Assembly (NCBI GenBank): GCA_016946835.1
Contig: JACVTC010000003.1
Coordinates: forward strand, 416,001-480,000
DNA: 64,000 nt
Direction of reading: 5' to 3'
Source of the DNA: Neocallimastix lanati (nom. inval.)
Taxonomy: Eukaryota; Neocallimastigomycota; Neocallimastigomycetes; Neocallimastigales; Neocallimastigaceae
Below the pieces are notes generated by a model. That model had not been told where the DNA came from and did not search any database. It saw only the letters and a program-made list of their open reading frames with translations. The translations under genes were made by a program, and so were the position numbers. This document shows positions 35,810 to 56,256 of this stretch, piece after piece. How positions within the stretch are numbered: position 1 is the stretch's first letter; each line of letters starts with the position of its first letter.

Positions 35810-36088
35810 AATAATAGTAATAATTGCAAAAGTTTTTATAAAATAATAATAATAATAATAATAGTAATAATTGCAAAAGTTTTTATAAAATAATAATAAT
35901 AATAATAATAGTAATAATTGCAAAAATTTTTATAAAATAATAATAATAATAATAATAATAATAGTAATAATTGCAAAAGTTTTTATAAAATAATAATAAT
36001 AATAATAATAGTAATAATTGCAAAAGTTTTTATTTTTATAAAATAATAATAATAATAGTAATAATTACAAAAGATTTTATTTTTATAA

Positions 36089-36121
<33 letters not shown>
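35810..36121. repeat. 46-53-base minisatellite
   Basis: Six units of (AAT)n-AGTAATAATTGCAAAAGTTTTTATAAAA type, with unit starts near 35826, 35873, 35920, 35973, 36020 and 36066. Length varies only in the AAT part. Confidence 0.85.
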
Positions 36122-36373
36122 TAATAATTTTAATATAATAAAAAGATTATATTTTTTAGTAATATCTTTATTTCTTCATTATTATTACTATTTATTATTT
36201 ATTATTATTTGTAAATCTTTAAAATTATTTTATTTATATTTTATTTATATTATATTTTATATATATATAGATAGATAGATAATTTAAAATTTATAAAAAA
36301 TGTAATAATATTAATTATCATATATTTTTATTATTAATTTTTTTTTTATTTTTTTTATATTTATTTAATATAA

Positions 36374-36521
<148 letters not shown>

Positions 36522-36560
36522 TTAAATAAGCCAGCACACTCAAAGGCAACATGATGCTAC

Positions 36561-36599
<39 letters not shown>

Positions 36600-37026
36600 T
36601 TATTTTATTTATAATTTTTAAATTTAATATCTTAATAAATGTATATATATATTATTTACATTATTAATACATAAAATAATTATATCACGATGTGGAATTA
36701 TGACTATAAACTTTAGCAAGTTTTTTATATAATTTTTTAAAACTATAAATAATTTTTTTTTTTTTTTTTTTAAATTGCAAATCAATAATATAAATTAATA
36801 TTCGCATATATTATAATAGACTTAATAGATTAATCAATTTTTTATATAATTTTTTAAAATATTAAATATATATGAACATATTTAATTATTTTTTTTTATC
36901 AATAATACAAACTAATTTTCTCTTATATTATAATAGATTAATAAAGAATATTAATTAAAAAAAAAAAAAAAAAGATATTAATTTCATTTTTCATTAATTC
37001 TTTTTAGTTTCATTTTTGAACTACTT

Positions 37027-37615
37027 TCAATGTTTTGAAATAGTTTTAATAACTTTTTTGGTAACAGTTCTTTTAGAAGATTTTATCGTTTTAGAGGATG
37101 TCTTTTTGGTGGATGTCTTTTTGGTAGATGTCTTTTTGGTAGATGTCTTTTTGGTGGATGTCTTTTTAGTGATTGTCTTTTTAGTAGTCTTCTTTTTAGA
37201 TGATGACTTTTTAGTGGACTTCTTTTTGGTGGAAGTCCTTTTAGTAGTTGTTTTAGTTGTTTTTTTGAAAACTGAGGAAGTGGTAGTGGTAGTAGTAGTG
37301 GTGGTTGTAGTGGTAGTAGTAGTAGTGGTAGTAGTGGTGATAGTAGCTTTATTTGAAACTTGAACTTCACATGGTTTAAAGTTAGCTTCTTCATTAAAGC
37401 AAGACATCTCTGATGCTTTACAAAGACTATAATCGTAATCATATAAGCATGTTTCAAGACCATCCTTAATTAAAGTTTTTCCAGTAAGATTTTTATTACT
37501 TCTGAAATCACTATTAAATAAAAATGTTTATAAAGTTTATATATTATATATATTTTAATACATTTTATATTATATGATACATTTATATATTATTTTTCAA
37601 TAAAATATAAAACAA

Positions 37616-37650
<35 letters not shown>

Positions 37651-37816
37651 ATTTTGTTTAAGAATGCATACATATATTTGAGATTAGGGAATGAATTAAG
37701 ATATTGTGGAAGTTCACAATCAAGAAGGTTACTACTTAAATCGCTATAAAAAAAAAAAAAAAAATTATTAATATTATTAATGTAAATTATTTATTTTAAT
37801 TATTTATATTTATAAT

Positions 37817-37863
<47 letters not shown>

Positions 37864-38652
37864 ATATTATTTTTTATTTACAGATATTCAAGATTATAAA
37901 GTTTTTCTAATTCTTTTGGAATGGTAACGATAGCTTGATCTTTGAAAATTCTATAAAAATTTAAATTTTACAATGTAATGAGAATTAAATATATAATGCT
38001 TTAATATTTATATATATTTATATATATTTATATATATTGTTAAATAAAAATAATAAAAAAATAAATATAATAAATATATACAAATTCTTTAATCCAGTCA
38101 AAGAAAATACGAATGATGGAATTCTTTTAAGAGAAGTACCTAATAATTTTTTACTATTAAATGAACTATATTATATACATGTATATGTAATTAATAATAT
38201 TATTATTAATTAATAATCATCACTTATATATAATAAATAATCAATTAATTAATTAATTAATTAATATAATTATATATATTACATTGTAGAAAGATTTTTA
38301 AGATTTTTTAATGAACCATAATCTGTAACATTTTTATAATCACAATTTTCAAATACTCTATAAATATTTTTTAAATATTATTAGTTAGTTTATATTTATA
38401 TATTATCAAAAAAAAAAAAATCTTTTAAATAAATAAATAAATATAATATATGATATATACAAATCTTCTAGATTTGTTAGAGTGGAAATTTCCTCAATAT
38501 TTCTTTGGCTAAGAATAAATGTTTTAATAAGTCTATTTTTTTTTTAACAAATAATAATAATAATAATAATAAAGAATTATTTTATATATTTACAATATTA
38601 ATGTTAATTAAAAAATTTTATTATAATTATTTTAAAAAGAATTATTTAAAAA

Positions 38653-38686
<34 letters not shown>

Positions 38687-39367
38687 TCATAATACTAACA
38701 ATTTTTTAAGATTCTTTAAATCAGAGAAAGAATTGTTTGCAATAGTAAACTTCTTATATTCCTTTTTACTATTTGGACATCTTATATTTCTATTTAAGAA
38801 ATGGTGATAAAAAAAATTTTTTTTTAAAATAAAGATTAGTAAAAAAAAGATAAGGGTTTATTCAATACCTATTTAATAAAATATATTTATATAAAATAGA
38901 ATAATTTATATATATTATATATATTACAATATTGTGAGATTGTTAAGATTCTTCAAAGCGTTAAAACTGGCATCTTCATAAGTTAAGACGTAGAAATCAC
39001 TAATATTAATATAAATAATAAATTTAAAAATTATAAAAATTTATAATATTAATTTCACATTAATATTTTATACTATATATATATATAATTCTAATTATGA
39101 ATACTAAAATAAAATATGTATATAAAATTTTTATTATTTTTTTTTTTTTTTTACAGTTCTTCAAGAGTAGTTAAAGTAGAAATATCACTAATAACATCTT
39201 CAGTAATTTTTCCTGAAACATACCTATTGTAAAATTAATATTTAATTAATATTTAATTAAAAAACCAAAAACCAAAAAAAAATAAAAAAGTATTTATATT
39301 TTTATTATTAATAAATTTTTAAATATTATTTATTAAGAAATAATATTTATATATAATATAAAATTTA

Positions 39368-39415
<48 letters not shown>

Positions 39416-39803
39416 TACAAATTTTTTACATTTTTAAAGCCCTTTAACTCCCCACTTTTAATATTATTTGTATTAACATTTCTTTTTTTTTTTTTTTTTT
39501 TTATTTAAAAAAAAAAAAAAATAGGATGTTAAAAAATTATATTCATATATATATATATAAAAGAATAAAAATATAATTAGTATTAATAAAAAAAAAATTA
39601 TATAATAATAAAAAAAAAAATAAATAAATAAATAAAAGTAAATTATTTACAAGTAAGAAAGATTATTAATCTTTTTTAATGAATCAAGATTCAAAGTTTT
39701 TTCATTACTGGCCTTTGAAATATCCCTAATACAAAATAAAAATAAAAATAAAAATAAAAATAAAATTAAATATATAATTATATAATTATATAAATTAAAA
39801 AAT

Positions 39804-39834
<31 letters not shown>

Positions 39835-39882
39835 ATTGTTTTGTTTGTTGTATAATACATTAATAAATATTAAAAAATAATT

Positions 39883-39913
<31 letters not shown>

Positions 39914-40750
39914 TATAAAAAAGTTATAATTACAATTTCTTAAGATTAGAAAATGTAGCGATTTTTTCAAGAGTATCTTGATTGATACTACCATCATTAA
40001 GAACTCTAACAAATTATATAACAAATTATATTATATTTATAATATTATAAGAAGTAAATAATACAAAATAATATTAATATAATTTTTATATTTGATATAA
40101 AATATATATATACATATATATTTTAACAATAATAATATTTTTTTTTTTTTTTCAATAAAATACTTACAAAGACACAATTTTTCCTTCTGAATTAAGAGAA
40201 CATTTTTCAACTGTTTCATCATAAAATATATTTTTTTCTAATAAAAATAAGCTGAGATCTTTACATTCACCAGAAATTCTTTTTTCTTTATCTGAACATG
40301 ATTCAACTACATCATTTCCAAGACATGGCATATCTTTTTCTTTACAGATATTATTATCACCATGATATAAACATGTTACAAGACTCTTATTAGTTAAAAT
40401 TTTACCTTTAATATTTGTATTATCGCTCAAATCACTTTAAATATTTTTGAATAAAAATATTATAAAGCAATATATAAATATATAAATAGTTATATAGAAA
40501 TAATAAAAAATTAATTATATTTCAAATTTCAAATGTTTTTTTTTTTTTTTTTTTTTTTTTAATTATATTTAATTACATATAATTAAGATTTGGAAGGTTG
40601 TTAAGATATTCTGGAATTTCAAAATCTAAAGAATTTTTATTTAAATCACTTATGAATAGTGATTCATAATATAATATATAAAAAATAAAAATAAAAATAA
40701 AAATAAAAATAAAATAAAAAAATATATATATAAATATATATATACATATA

Positions 40751-40807
<57 letters not shown>

Positions 40808-41878
40808 TTAATATGTTTTAATAATTTTAATTAATATGGTATATATATATATATATATATATATAGATACTAACAGGTGTTCTAAATTTTTAAGGTTTGT
40901 AATTTTTTCAGAAATTGTTGTAATTTCATTACTATTTACAACTCTAATAAAAAGAATTTTAATAAATAATTAAATATATATATATAAATATTCATATATT
41001 TTAATATATATATATATATATATTAATAATATCAGTATTAATTTCTATAATTTCTAAATTAATTACAATCTTTTTAAATTAGATAAAGAATAGACAGATT
41101 CAGGAATTTTTTTCAATGAAGTACCAATTGGTTTGTAGGAATTAAACTCTCTGTTATTTTTTAAATCATTTAAGAAAAAAAAAATAATTATAATAATTAT
41201 AGTAATAACAAAAAAAAAATAATAATAAAATAAAATAAAATTATTTGAAACATAAATTAGTAATTCAAATTTTATAAATTTTTTATAATTTTAATAGATT
41301 TTAATTAATATATATTATAGAAATATATTTACAAAGATGTTAATTCATTAAGATTTTTCAAATTATCAAAGTTTAATTCATCCCCGTAATTGCAAAAACT
41401 GAAATTCCTGTATTGTTATTATTAAGATTGAAAAAAAAAAAAAAAAAAAAAAAAAAAATTAAATATTAAATAAAAAGAAAAATAATAATAATAATAATAA
41501 TAATAATATAAAAGAAAATAATAATATAAAAAAAAATTACAATTCAGTAAGATTTAATGTAAATAATTCATCTAAATTTGTTTGAGAAAGTACAAATCCA
41601 TCAATTAATCTATTAATTTTATATAAATTATCAATTAATGAATTATAAAAATTGGAATTTATAATAAAAAACAATATAATAATAATAATAATAATAATAA
41701 TAAGTTGGTTCAAAATATTGAGTTAATATTTATAAATTAATAAATTTAATTTATAAAAAATAATTTAAATTACAATTTTTTTAGAGCCTTTAAGAAAGAA
41801 AAGGAACCATCTACAATAGTGAAAAAATTGTTCCTTCTTCTAGAAGATGGACAATGAATTACTCTAAATAATAATAAT

Positions 41879-41925
<47 letters not shown>

Positions 41926-42600
41926 TTAATAATTAATTAAATACTACCCATTAATAACTATTATTAATTGAATAATTAAACAATAAATATATATAATATA
42001 TATATAAATAAACTATAAATTGAATATTACAAAGTTGTAAGATTTTTAAGATTTCCTAAAGCTGTAAGATTCAAATTGTCATTATATACTTGGTAAATAT
42101 CCCTTAAAATTATAATTTTTTAAATATATGAAATATTAATAATATTATTTTTCAAATATTAAATTATATTTATTATCAAAAAAATTATTAATTGTCATTA
42201 TTTTCTTACAAATATTCAAGTGAAGATATAGTTGAAACTTCTTCAATGGTTTCCTCTGTAATTGTACTTCTTATTTCCCTATTAAAATTGAAATAAATAT
42301 CAATAAAGAAAGAAAAAAAAATTTTTTTTTTATTTTAAAATAAATATATATAAATATATATATATACATATATATTTATATATATGTATATTAAATTCAA
42401 TTATATTTTTTAATTTATTATTTTATATTATATATATTAGTATTTAGAAATTCAAAATTTACAATCTTTTTAAATTATTGAAACCTTTAAGTGATCCTTT
42501 TTTAACATTATCAATGCTTACATCTCTGAAATTTTTATAAAAAAGAAAAAAGAAAAAAAAAATAGCTTATTGATATTTATTTACTTAAAATAAAACTATT

Positions 42601-42633
<33 letters not shown>

Positions 42634-43089
42634 TTATGAAAATGATAATAATTAATTAACAAAATAATTAATTTATTAAAAAAAAAAAAATTACAAAAAG
42701 GACAATTTTTTATGATTTTTTAAAGGTTCAAGATTAATATCATCATAATTATTATCTAAAATGTCTCTAAAATATGTGTAAATATATATATAAGATAAAA
42801 AAATATTTAAGTTAATATTATTTCTTTTTTTTTTTTTTTTAACTTATCATATTTCTAAATAAAAAAAAAAAAAAAAATTAATTGTTATAAAATAATTATT
42901 ATCCCATACAGATATTCAAGATTAGGTATTTTGGCAATATCTTCAATACTTTTATCAGTAAGATTAACACTATAAAGAGTTCTATAAATAAATTAATAAA
43001 TAAACATTAAAATTATTATGACATATTATCTATACTTGTTGATATAACAATCAAGTTTATTATAAATGTTTATAATAATTTTCATTTGG

Positions 43090-43123
<34 letters not shown>

Positions 43124-43702
43124 TTCTTACAAATTCTTCAATGGAGAATCTTTATAAATACTCATATCTATGTCTTTATTTCCTGGATGTATAGTTCTAA
43201 TTTATTTATATATATATCAATATATAAAAGGTATAGATATATATAATTTTAACAGAAATTAAAGATTTTTATTAAAAAAAAAAAAGAAATACATATTATT
43301 ACATATTAAAGGTTAAAAAAAAAAAAAAAAAAAAAAAAATATTTACAAATCTTCCAAATATTTCATTTTTGCAATTTGAGTTGGGATATTCTCTGTACAA
43401 GTATTACCAAAAAACTTATAATAATACCTTTATCATTAAAATTTATAAACAAATAATAATTTTCATTATTAGAATATATTATATTATATTACGTTTAAAT
43501 AATATTATATTATATTTTAAGAACAAAAGTGATTATATTACAAGGTTTGGATTTTTTTATAGGACAGTAATTTATCTAATACATCTTTTGATAAACATTC
43601 ATCATCTATTTGTCTAAAATTTGAATAAATATCAATTTTTATAAATATTGAAATATTATATAAATATATTAATGTTTTAAATAATGAGATTAATTTTTTT
43701 CT

Positions 43703-43736
<34 letters not shown>

Positions 43737-43972
43737 ATTATATATATATTAATAAAATATATATATATATAATATTATTTATATCTTTACAAATTATAAA
43801 CATTTCCATCTTTATCTATTTTGCAAGTTACAATGATACTATCATATGAAAGTTGTTGTTCAGTTAAAAAATTTTTAATATCAGTACAATCATCACTTTG
43901 AGAGTTGCAAAAACCAGAATTTATTAAAGCAAATAATGTTATTAATAAGTGGTATAAATATTTCAACTTCAT
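37027..43972 (-). CDS. secreted LRR protein 1, duplicated modules, Thr/Lys tail
   Basis: Spliced product of 923 residues from 28 exons; ATG at 43972-43970. An in-frame upstream TTG is not used. Residues 1-20 form a signal peptide (LYHLLITLFALINSGFC). A Cys-bearing N-cap follows (CTDIKNFLTEQQ, second Cys near 47). Then come 14 LRR exons of 63-90 bases, each ending in an L-x-x-L-type strand such as LKNLEHL or LSNLKRL. A joint exon (residues 403-491) holds a C-cap with several Cys and a second N-cap (CKDLSLFLLEKN). Eleven more LRR exons are followed by a C-cap (CLYDYDYSLC), about 20 threonines (near 820-840), and an 80-residue basic tail of TSTKK-like repeats. There is no membrane span. It probably sits in the cell wall or matrix, with the basic tail binding anionic polymer; this is inference. 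Its neighbour 48974-56256 is a paralog on the same strand. Confidence 0.85.
37027..43972 (-). other. exon map of LRR gene 1
   Basis: Exons in coding order with lengths: 43972-43791 (182), 43613-43542 (72), 43427-43347 (81), 43196-43131 (66), 42981-42910 (72), 42766-42695 (72), 42525-42463 (63), 42278-42210 (69), 42102-42031 (72), 41863-41774 (90), 41609-41541 (69), 41407-41333 (75), 41150-41067 (84), 40943-40875 (69), 40648-40577 (72), 40434-40168 (267), 40005-39934 (72), 39725-39651 (75), 39481-39419 (63), 39223-39155 (69), 38999-38928 (72), 38789-38700 (90), 38532-38461 (72), 38357-38283 (75), 38165-38082 (84), 37950-37882 (69), 37743-37672 (72), 37510-37027 (484). Total 2772 bases. Every intron is phase 2 and GT-AG. 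The donor at 40874 is GTTAGT; nearly all others are GTAA, GTAT or GTTA. Confidence 0.85.
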
Positions 43973-44929
43973 GTTTTCTATTTTCTCCAATTAAAAATAT
44001 TGAATTATAGTTAAATTTTATTTTTATTTTATTCTAAATAATTTATCATATATTTTATTTTATGTTATTTTATTTTGTATAAAAGAAAAAATTGTCTTTT
44101 TTTTTTTCTTTCTTTCTTTCTTTCTTTTTTTTTTTTTTTTTCTTCTTTTTTTCTCTTCTTTTCTTTTCTTTCTTTCTTTTTTTTTTTTTCTTGGTTTTTT
44201 ATTTATTTATTTATTTATTCTATTTTTTGTTTTTATTTCTATATATTTATTTATTATTTATTTTATTATATTTATTTTTTTTTATCTTTTATTTTATTAT
44301 TTGATATAAAAAAAAAAAAAATTATAATTTTTATAATTTTTTTATAATATTAATTTTTATAAAAATAACTTCATTTTTCTTTTCTCTTTTTTAATTTTTT
44401 TAATTTTTTTTAATTTTTTCTTATTTTAATAATTAAAACCTTATTTAATAGTAATATGTATGGAGTTTGTCGTATAATATAGAAAATAATTAAATTTATA
44501 TTATTTATTATTATTACTTATTATTATGATTAATGATTTAATGATTTTAATAAATTTATTGGTTACAAAAAAATCTATTTTTTATTCAATATAAAAAAAA
44601 ATAAAAAAAAAAAAAAACTTTAAAATCATCATTTAAAACTTTTCATTTTTATTTATTTCATTAAATTAAATTAAAAATATTAAATATATTAAATAAAAAA
44701 AAAAAAAAAAAAATTAAAAAAATTAAAAAAATAAATATTTATGAATTATTATTATTATCTGCTAATTTAAATGCTTATTTGTTTAAAATTATTAGAATAA
44801 ATTGAATATATAAAGAGCTTTTAATTACTATTAATTTTCAAAATAATTATATAGCTTAATTATACATTTTGTATTTAAAACTTTATTTAATAATAAAAAT
44901 TTAATTTATACATATATATTTATTTATTT

Positions 44930-45335
44930 ATATATTTATTTATTTATTTATTTTTTTATTTTTCTATTTATTTATTTTTTTATTTATTTATTTTTTTATT
45001 TTTCTATTAATTTATTTTTTATTTTTCTATTTATTTATTTTTTTACACTTCTATTTATTTATTTTTTTATTTTTCTATTAATTTATTTTTTATTTTTCTA
45101 TTTATTTATTTTTTTACACTTCTATTTATTTATTTTTTTATTTTTCTATTTATTTATTTTTTTATTTTTCTATTTATTTATTTTTTTATTCTTCTATTTA
45201 TTTATTTTTTTATTTTTCTATTTATTTATTTTTTTATTTTTCTATTAATTTATTTTTTTATTTTTCTATTTATTTATTTTTTTATTTTTCTATTTATTTA
45301 TTTTTTTATTTTTCTATTTATTTATTTATTTATTT
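44930..45335. repeat. 24-base minisatellite
   Basis: About 15 units of the type TTTATTTTTCTATTTATTTA with small variants, including ACACTTCTA and ATTCTTCTA versions. Confidence 0.85.
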
Positions 45336-45580
45336 AAAAAACATAATTTTTTTCCACAATAAATTATGAAATGATGAGAAATTCGATATCAATACACATA
45401 AACTTTAATACTATTTATAATTATTGATTAATTGTATATATATGATGTAATATAAAGTTTAATATGATACATGATACAATAATTATAATTATTATTATTA
45501 TTAATCAATATTATAAATATTATAATTATAAATATAAAGAATTTATATTAATAAAAATTATATTTAAAAAAAAATAAATA

Positions 45581-45839
45581 GAATAAAATAAAATAAAATA
45601 AAATAAAATAAAATAAAATAAAATAAAATAAAATAAAATAAAATAAAATAAAATAAAATAAAATAAAATAAAATAAAATAAAATAAAATAAAATAAAATA
45701 AAATAAAATAAAATAAAATAAAATAAAATAAAATAAAATAAAATAAAATAAAATAAAATAAAATAAAATAAAATAAAATAAAATAAAATAAAATAAAATA
45801 AAATAAAATAAAATAAAATAAAATAAAATAAAATAAATA
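45581..45839 (+). repeat. (AAATA)n pentanucleotide array
   Basis: About 255 bases of pure (AAATA)n ending AAATAAATAGTA, which is how the spacer of the composite satellite begins. The rest of the spacer is absent here. A third locus of the same satellite family is likely. Confidence 0.85.
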
Positions 45840-45982
45840 GTACACAAAAGCGGTTTCTTTTATTTTTTTTTTTTTTTTTTTTTTTTGTATATATATTAAA
45901 TTAAAGATACTGCGGCGTCTACAACATTCTTCAAACCCAAAGATATTATTTATTAACAACAATTAAAAAAAATTTTAAAATT

Positions 45983-46021
<39 letters not shown>

Positions 46022-46029
46022 TTAAACAA

Positions 46030-46145
46030 AGAATGATTATAATACTGAATGAGTGTAAAGAATTAAAGGAATTAATAAAAAGATTTTTTTTTTCAAGTAA
46101 TAAGGAATTAAAGGAATTAATAATTTTTTTTTTTCAAGTAATTTC
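46030..46145. repeat. imperfect tandem duplication
   Basis: Two units of about 53 bases: aaggaattaataaaaagatt or aaggaattaataat, then a T run and tcaagtaat. Confidence 0.6.
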
Positions 46146-46379
46146 TCTAATTTGTATAATAATAAAGTTTTTTTTTGTTTTTTTTTATCAAATTAAATAA
46201 ATATATATTATTTATTAATAATTAAAAAATATTAATATAATATATTAACATTAAAGTATAAAAATTCTTTATAAATATTATGATTTAAAACAATATATAA
46301 CATGTTTCAAATAAACAAATATTAAAAATAAAATTTAATAAAAAATAAAGTTAACAATACAGTGATAATAAAAAGAAAT

Positions 46380-46800
46380 TTATGATATTATGATATGAGT
46401 AGAAAGCATTTCTACCAAAAATATTTAATTAAATAAAATAAGGAAACAACATCTTGTAAAGTAGATAGTGTGGAGACTACTAAACTTTCCCTCAAACCAA
46501 AAAGAAATATTATCAGGTATACGATTTCCTGTAAAATTTTTACGTGAAGAACGATTATTACTATTTGTGTAAAATGTAGTAGTACGACGTCGACGCTCTT
46601 AGTTAAGTTCGGTATTTTACAATACCTATCAAATACTAGCTCAAACGAACTACTTATGATAGGTATTGCCCCTGTTAAGAATTCCGCCAAGCCCACAATT
46701 TTTGGAACAGGTGACTCAGAGAACCTTTGAAAAGTAGTTCATTTAATTATCTCTGTTCCCCACTATCGAAATGTAGCTCATTTAAAACTAAAGTCCCACC
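46380..46800 (-). other. GC-richer unidentified relic with long hairpin
   Basis: Roughly 40 percent GC in an AT-rich setting. It contains a perfect 12-base inverted repeat CAATACCTATCA / TGATAGGTATTG around a 25-base loop (about 46619-46668), and the motif acgacgtcgacgctctta. A 94-residue minus-strand frame (46412-46696) exists but starts at an arbitrary point. Another minus-strand frame reads RRRTTTFYTNSNNRSSRKNF, which looks like the basic tail of a gag-like protein. There is no homology I can name. Transposon debris is the likeliest reading. Confidence 0.35.
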
Positions 46801-47033
46801 AAGAAGGAACAAGTATATATAATGATTATTAATTGGATATCACGATAGATGTATTATAGTTATATAAATTTGGTGTGTAATCAACTCAAAATATATATAT
46901 ATATATATATGAAAATAAAAAATAATAATAATAATAATAATAATAAGGAAAGCTAAATAAAAATAAAAATAAAAATAATAAAAATAATAAAAAATAGTAT
47001 TATTACTTTTTTCTCATATTTTTTTTATTTTTT

Positions 47034-47069
<36 letters not shown>

Positions 47070-47538
47070 TTTTATTTATTTATTTTTATTTTATAAATGT
47101 AAGCGTTATCTAAAATAGTTATATTTTTTTTTTATTTTTTTTTTTTTTATCTTTTTAATAATAAAATGATAATTATAATTTATATACATATATAAAATAT
47201 ATATATAAATTGTATTTATATCTTTTAAATTTTTAAATAATAAAAAATATTTCATTTATTATATATAAATATAAAATGAATTATTGATTTAAACAATTGT
47301 TATAAAAATATCTGTCATAAAAAAAATAAGATGTTTAATTATTTTTTTTCATAAATAAAAAAATTTAAAAATTATTATTATTAATATATAATAATATATA
47401 TTATTATTTAATAATAAGTTTGTTTGTTTGTTTTTTATATAAATAACTATGTATTCATTCATGAATATATAGTTATATATGAATGAATAAAAGCGAAGTT
47501 TGATAAATATATATTTATATTTATTATTGCGGAATTAC

Positions 47539-47572
<34 letters not shown>

Positions 47573-48395
47573 TTTGTTGTTAAATTTAAATAAATATATT
47601 TATTGTTAATATATATAGTAAAAAAAATGTTATAATAATAATAATCTAGTACTCTAAGATAAAATAAATATATAATAGATAAGATAAAAAAAAAAAAGTA
47701 ATAATAATAAAAATAAATAATAAGCAATATGAAATAAAACTGTATTTTATATATATTTATATTTATATTATTTAATAAATTGTTATTGATTACTATCTAT
47801 TGCTATAAATGATATTTTTGTAAATTATATATATAGGTGATTATAATTTAAAAATAATTTATAAAATTAAATTTATTGTTATTATTAATAAATTATTATA
47901 AAAATAAAAATATATAATTGATATATAAATATATTTATTTCGGTATCTATATCTATAAAATAATAAAATAAAGAGAATTATTTTATTCTATTGTATTTAA
48001 TATAAAAATATAATTATGAAAAAATTCTTATTCTATATATTTAATATTTGATTTGATATAATCTCTATAAAAATTTAAGTTATTTTATGAATAAAAATTA
48101 AAAAAACTAAAATAAAATAAATTTAGAATTTATTTTATTTTATTTTATTTTATTCTATTTTTTTGTTTTTTATCATTATTTTTCGTTATAATTATTTTTT
48201 TTCTTTGCGTGTGTGTGTGTATTATTAATTATTGTTTTTCGTTTTTCGTTTTTATTTTTGTCATTTTGATAACATATTATTATCAAAATAAAAATATACA
48301 TATATATCATATATATATATATATTATTGTCTAATTGAAATTAATTTGATTATTATTTTAATTATTTTTATTTGTCTTAATAATTTAATATTCAA

Positions 48396-48431
<36 letters not shown>

Positions 48432-48493
48432 TTTATTTTATTTTATTTTATTTTATTTTATTGTTATAATTTATTTATTAATTCATTTATTTT

Positions 48494-48526
<33 letters not shown>

Positions 48527-48973
48527 TTATTTAATTTTTTTATTCGTTTGTTTTGGTTTGTTGGGGTTTGTCTTTTTTAATTTATTTTTAATTTTTTTTT
48601 TTTATTTTTTTTTTTTTTAGTTTTTTTTTTTTAGTTTTTTTTTTTTAGTTTTTTTTTTTTTTTCTAATTCGAATATTATAAATATTTTTTCTTGTTGAAT
48701 TTAAATTATTGAATTTTCTTTTTCTTTCTTCATTTTATGTTATTTTTTTTATTTACCATTCGAATGAATATATATGATGTATATACCATTTAAATAATTG
48801 TTATATATAAATAAAAACCTATAAAAATAAATTATTGAAAAATATTCAATATTTTTCTATAATTTCTTTTTCAATATATATTTTTAATTGAATAGACTGA
48901 TGAAAATATATATATTATAAAAAATTTATTTATATATTTATTTATTTATTTATTTATATTTACTTCAATTGAA

Positions 48974-56256
<7,283 letters not shown>

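Larger units (their letters stand above)
43973..48973. other. intergenic between the two LRR genes
   Basis: Just upstream of the ATG at 43972 is a 180-base pyrimidine-rich stretch (44094-44190) of T runs and (CTTT)n, possibly part of the promoter of LRR gene 1. Further on are the 24-base minisatellite, an (AAATA)n array, poly-T runs (45986-46020, 47038-47063), the GC-richer relic at 46380-46800 and TG repeats near 48209-48220. No intact gene was found. Confidence 0.6.

Noticed and set aside
37016-37463. Valine-rich plus-strand frame and a proline/leucine/lysine-rich minus-strand frame
   Set aside because: Both are other-frame readings of the repeated Thr/Lys tail of LRR gene 1, which is in phase with the upstream exons.
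43972-43990. Upstream start for LRR gene 1 at 43990
   Set aside because: The codon there is TTG. The first ATG at 43972 is directly followed by a good signal peptide.
46412-46696. 94-residue minus-strand frame
   Set aside because: No family signal and no ATG-based start context, and it crosses a long hairpin. Kept only as an unidentified relic.
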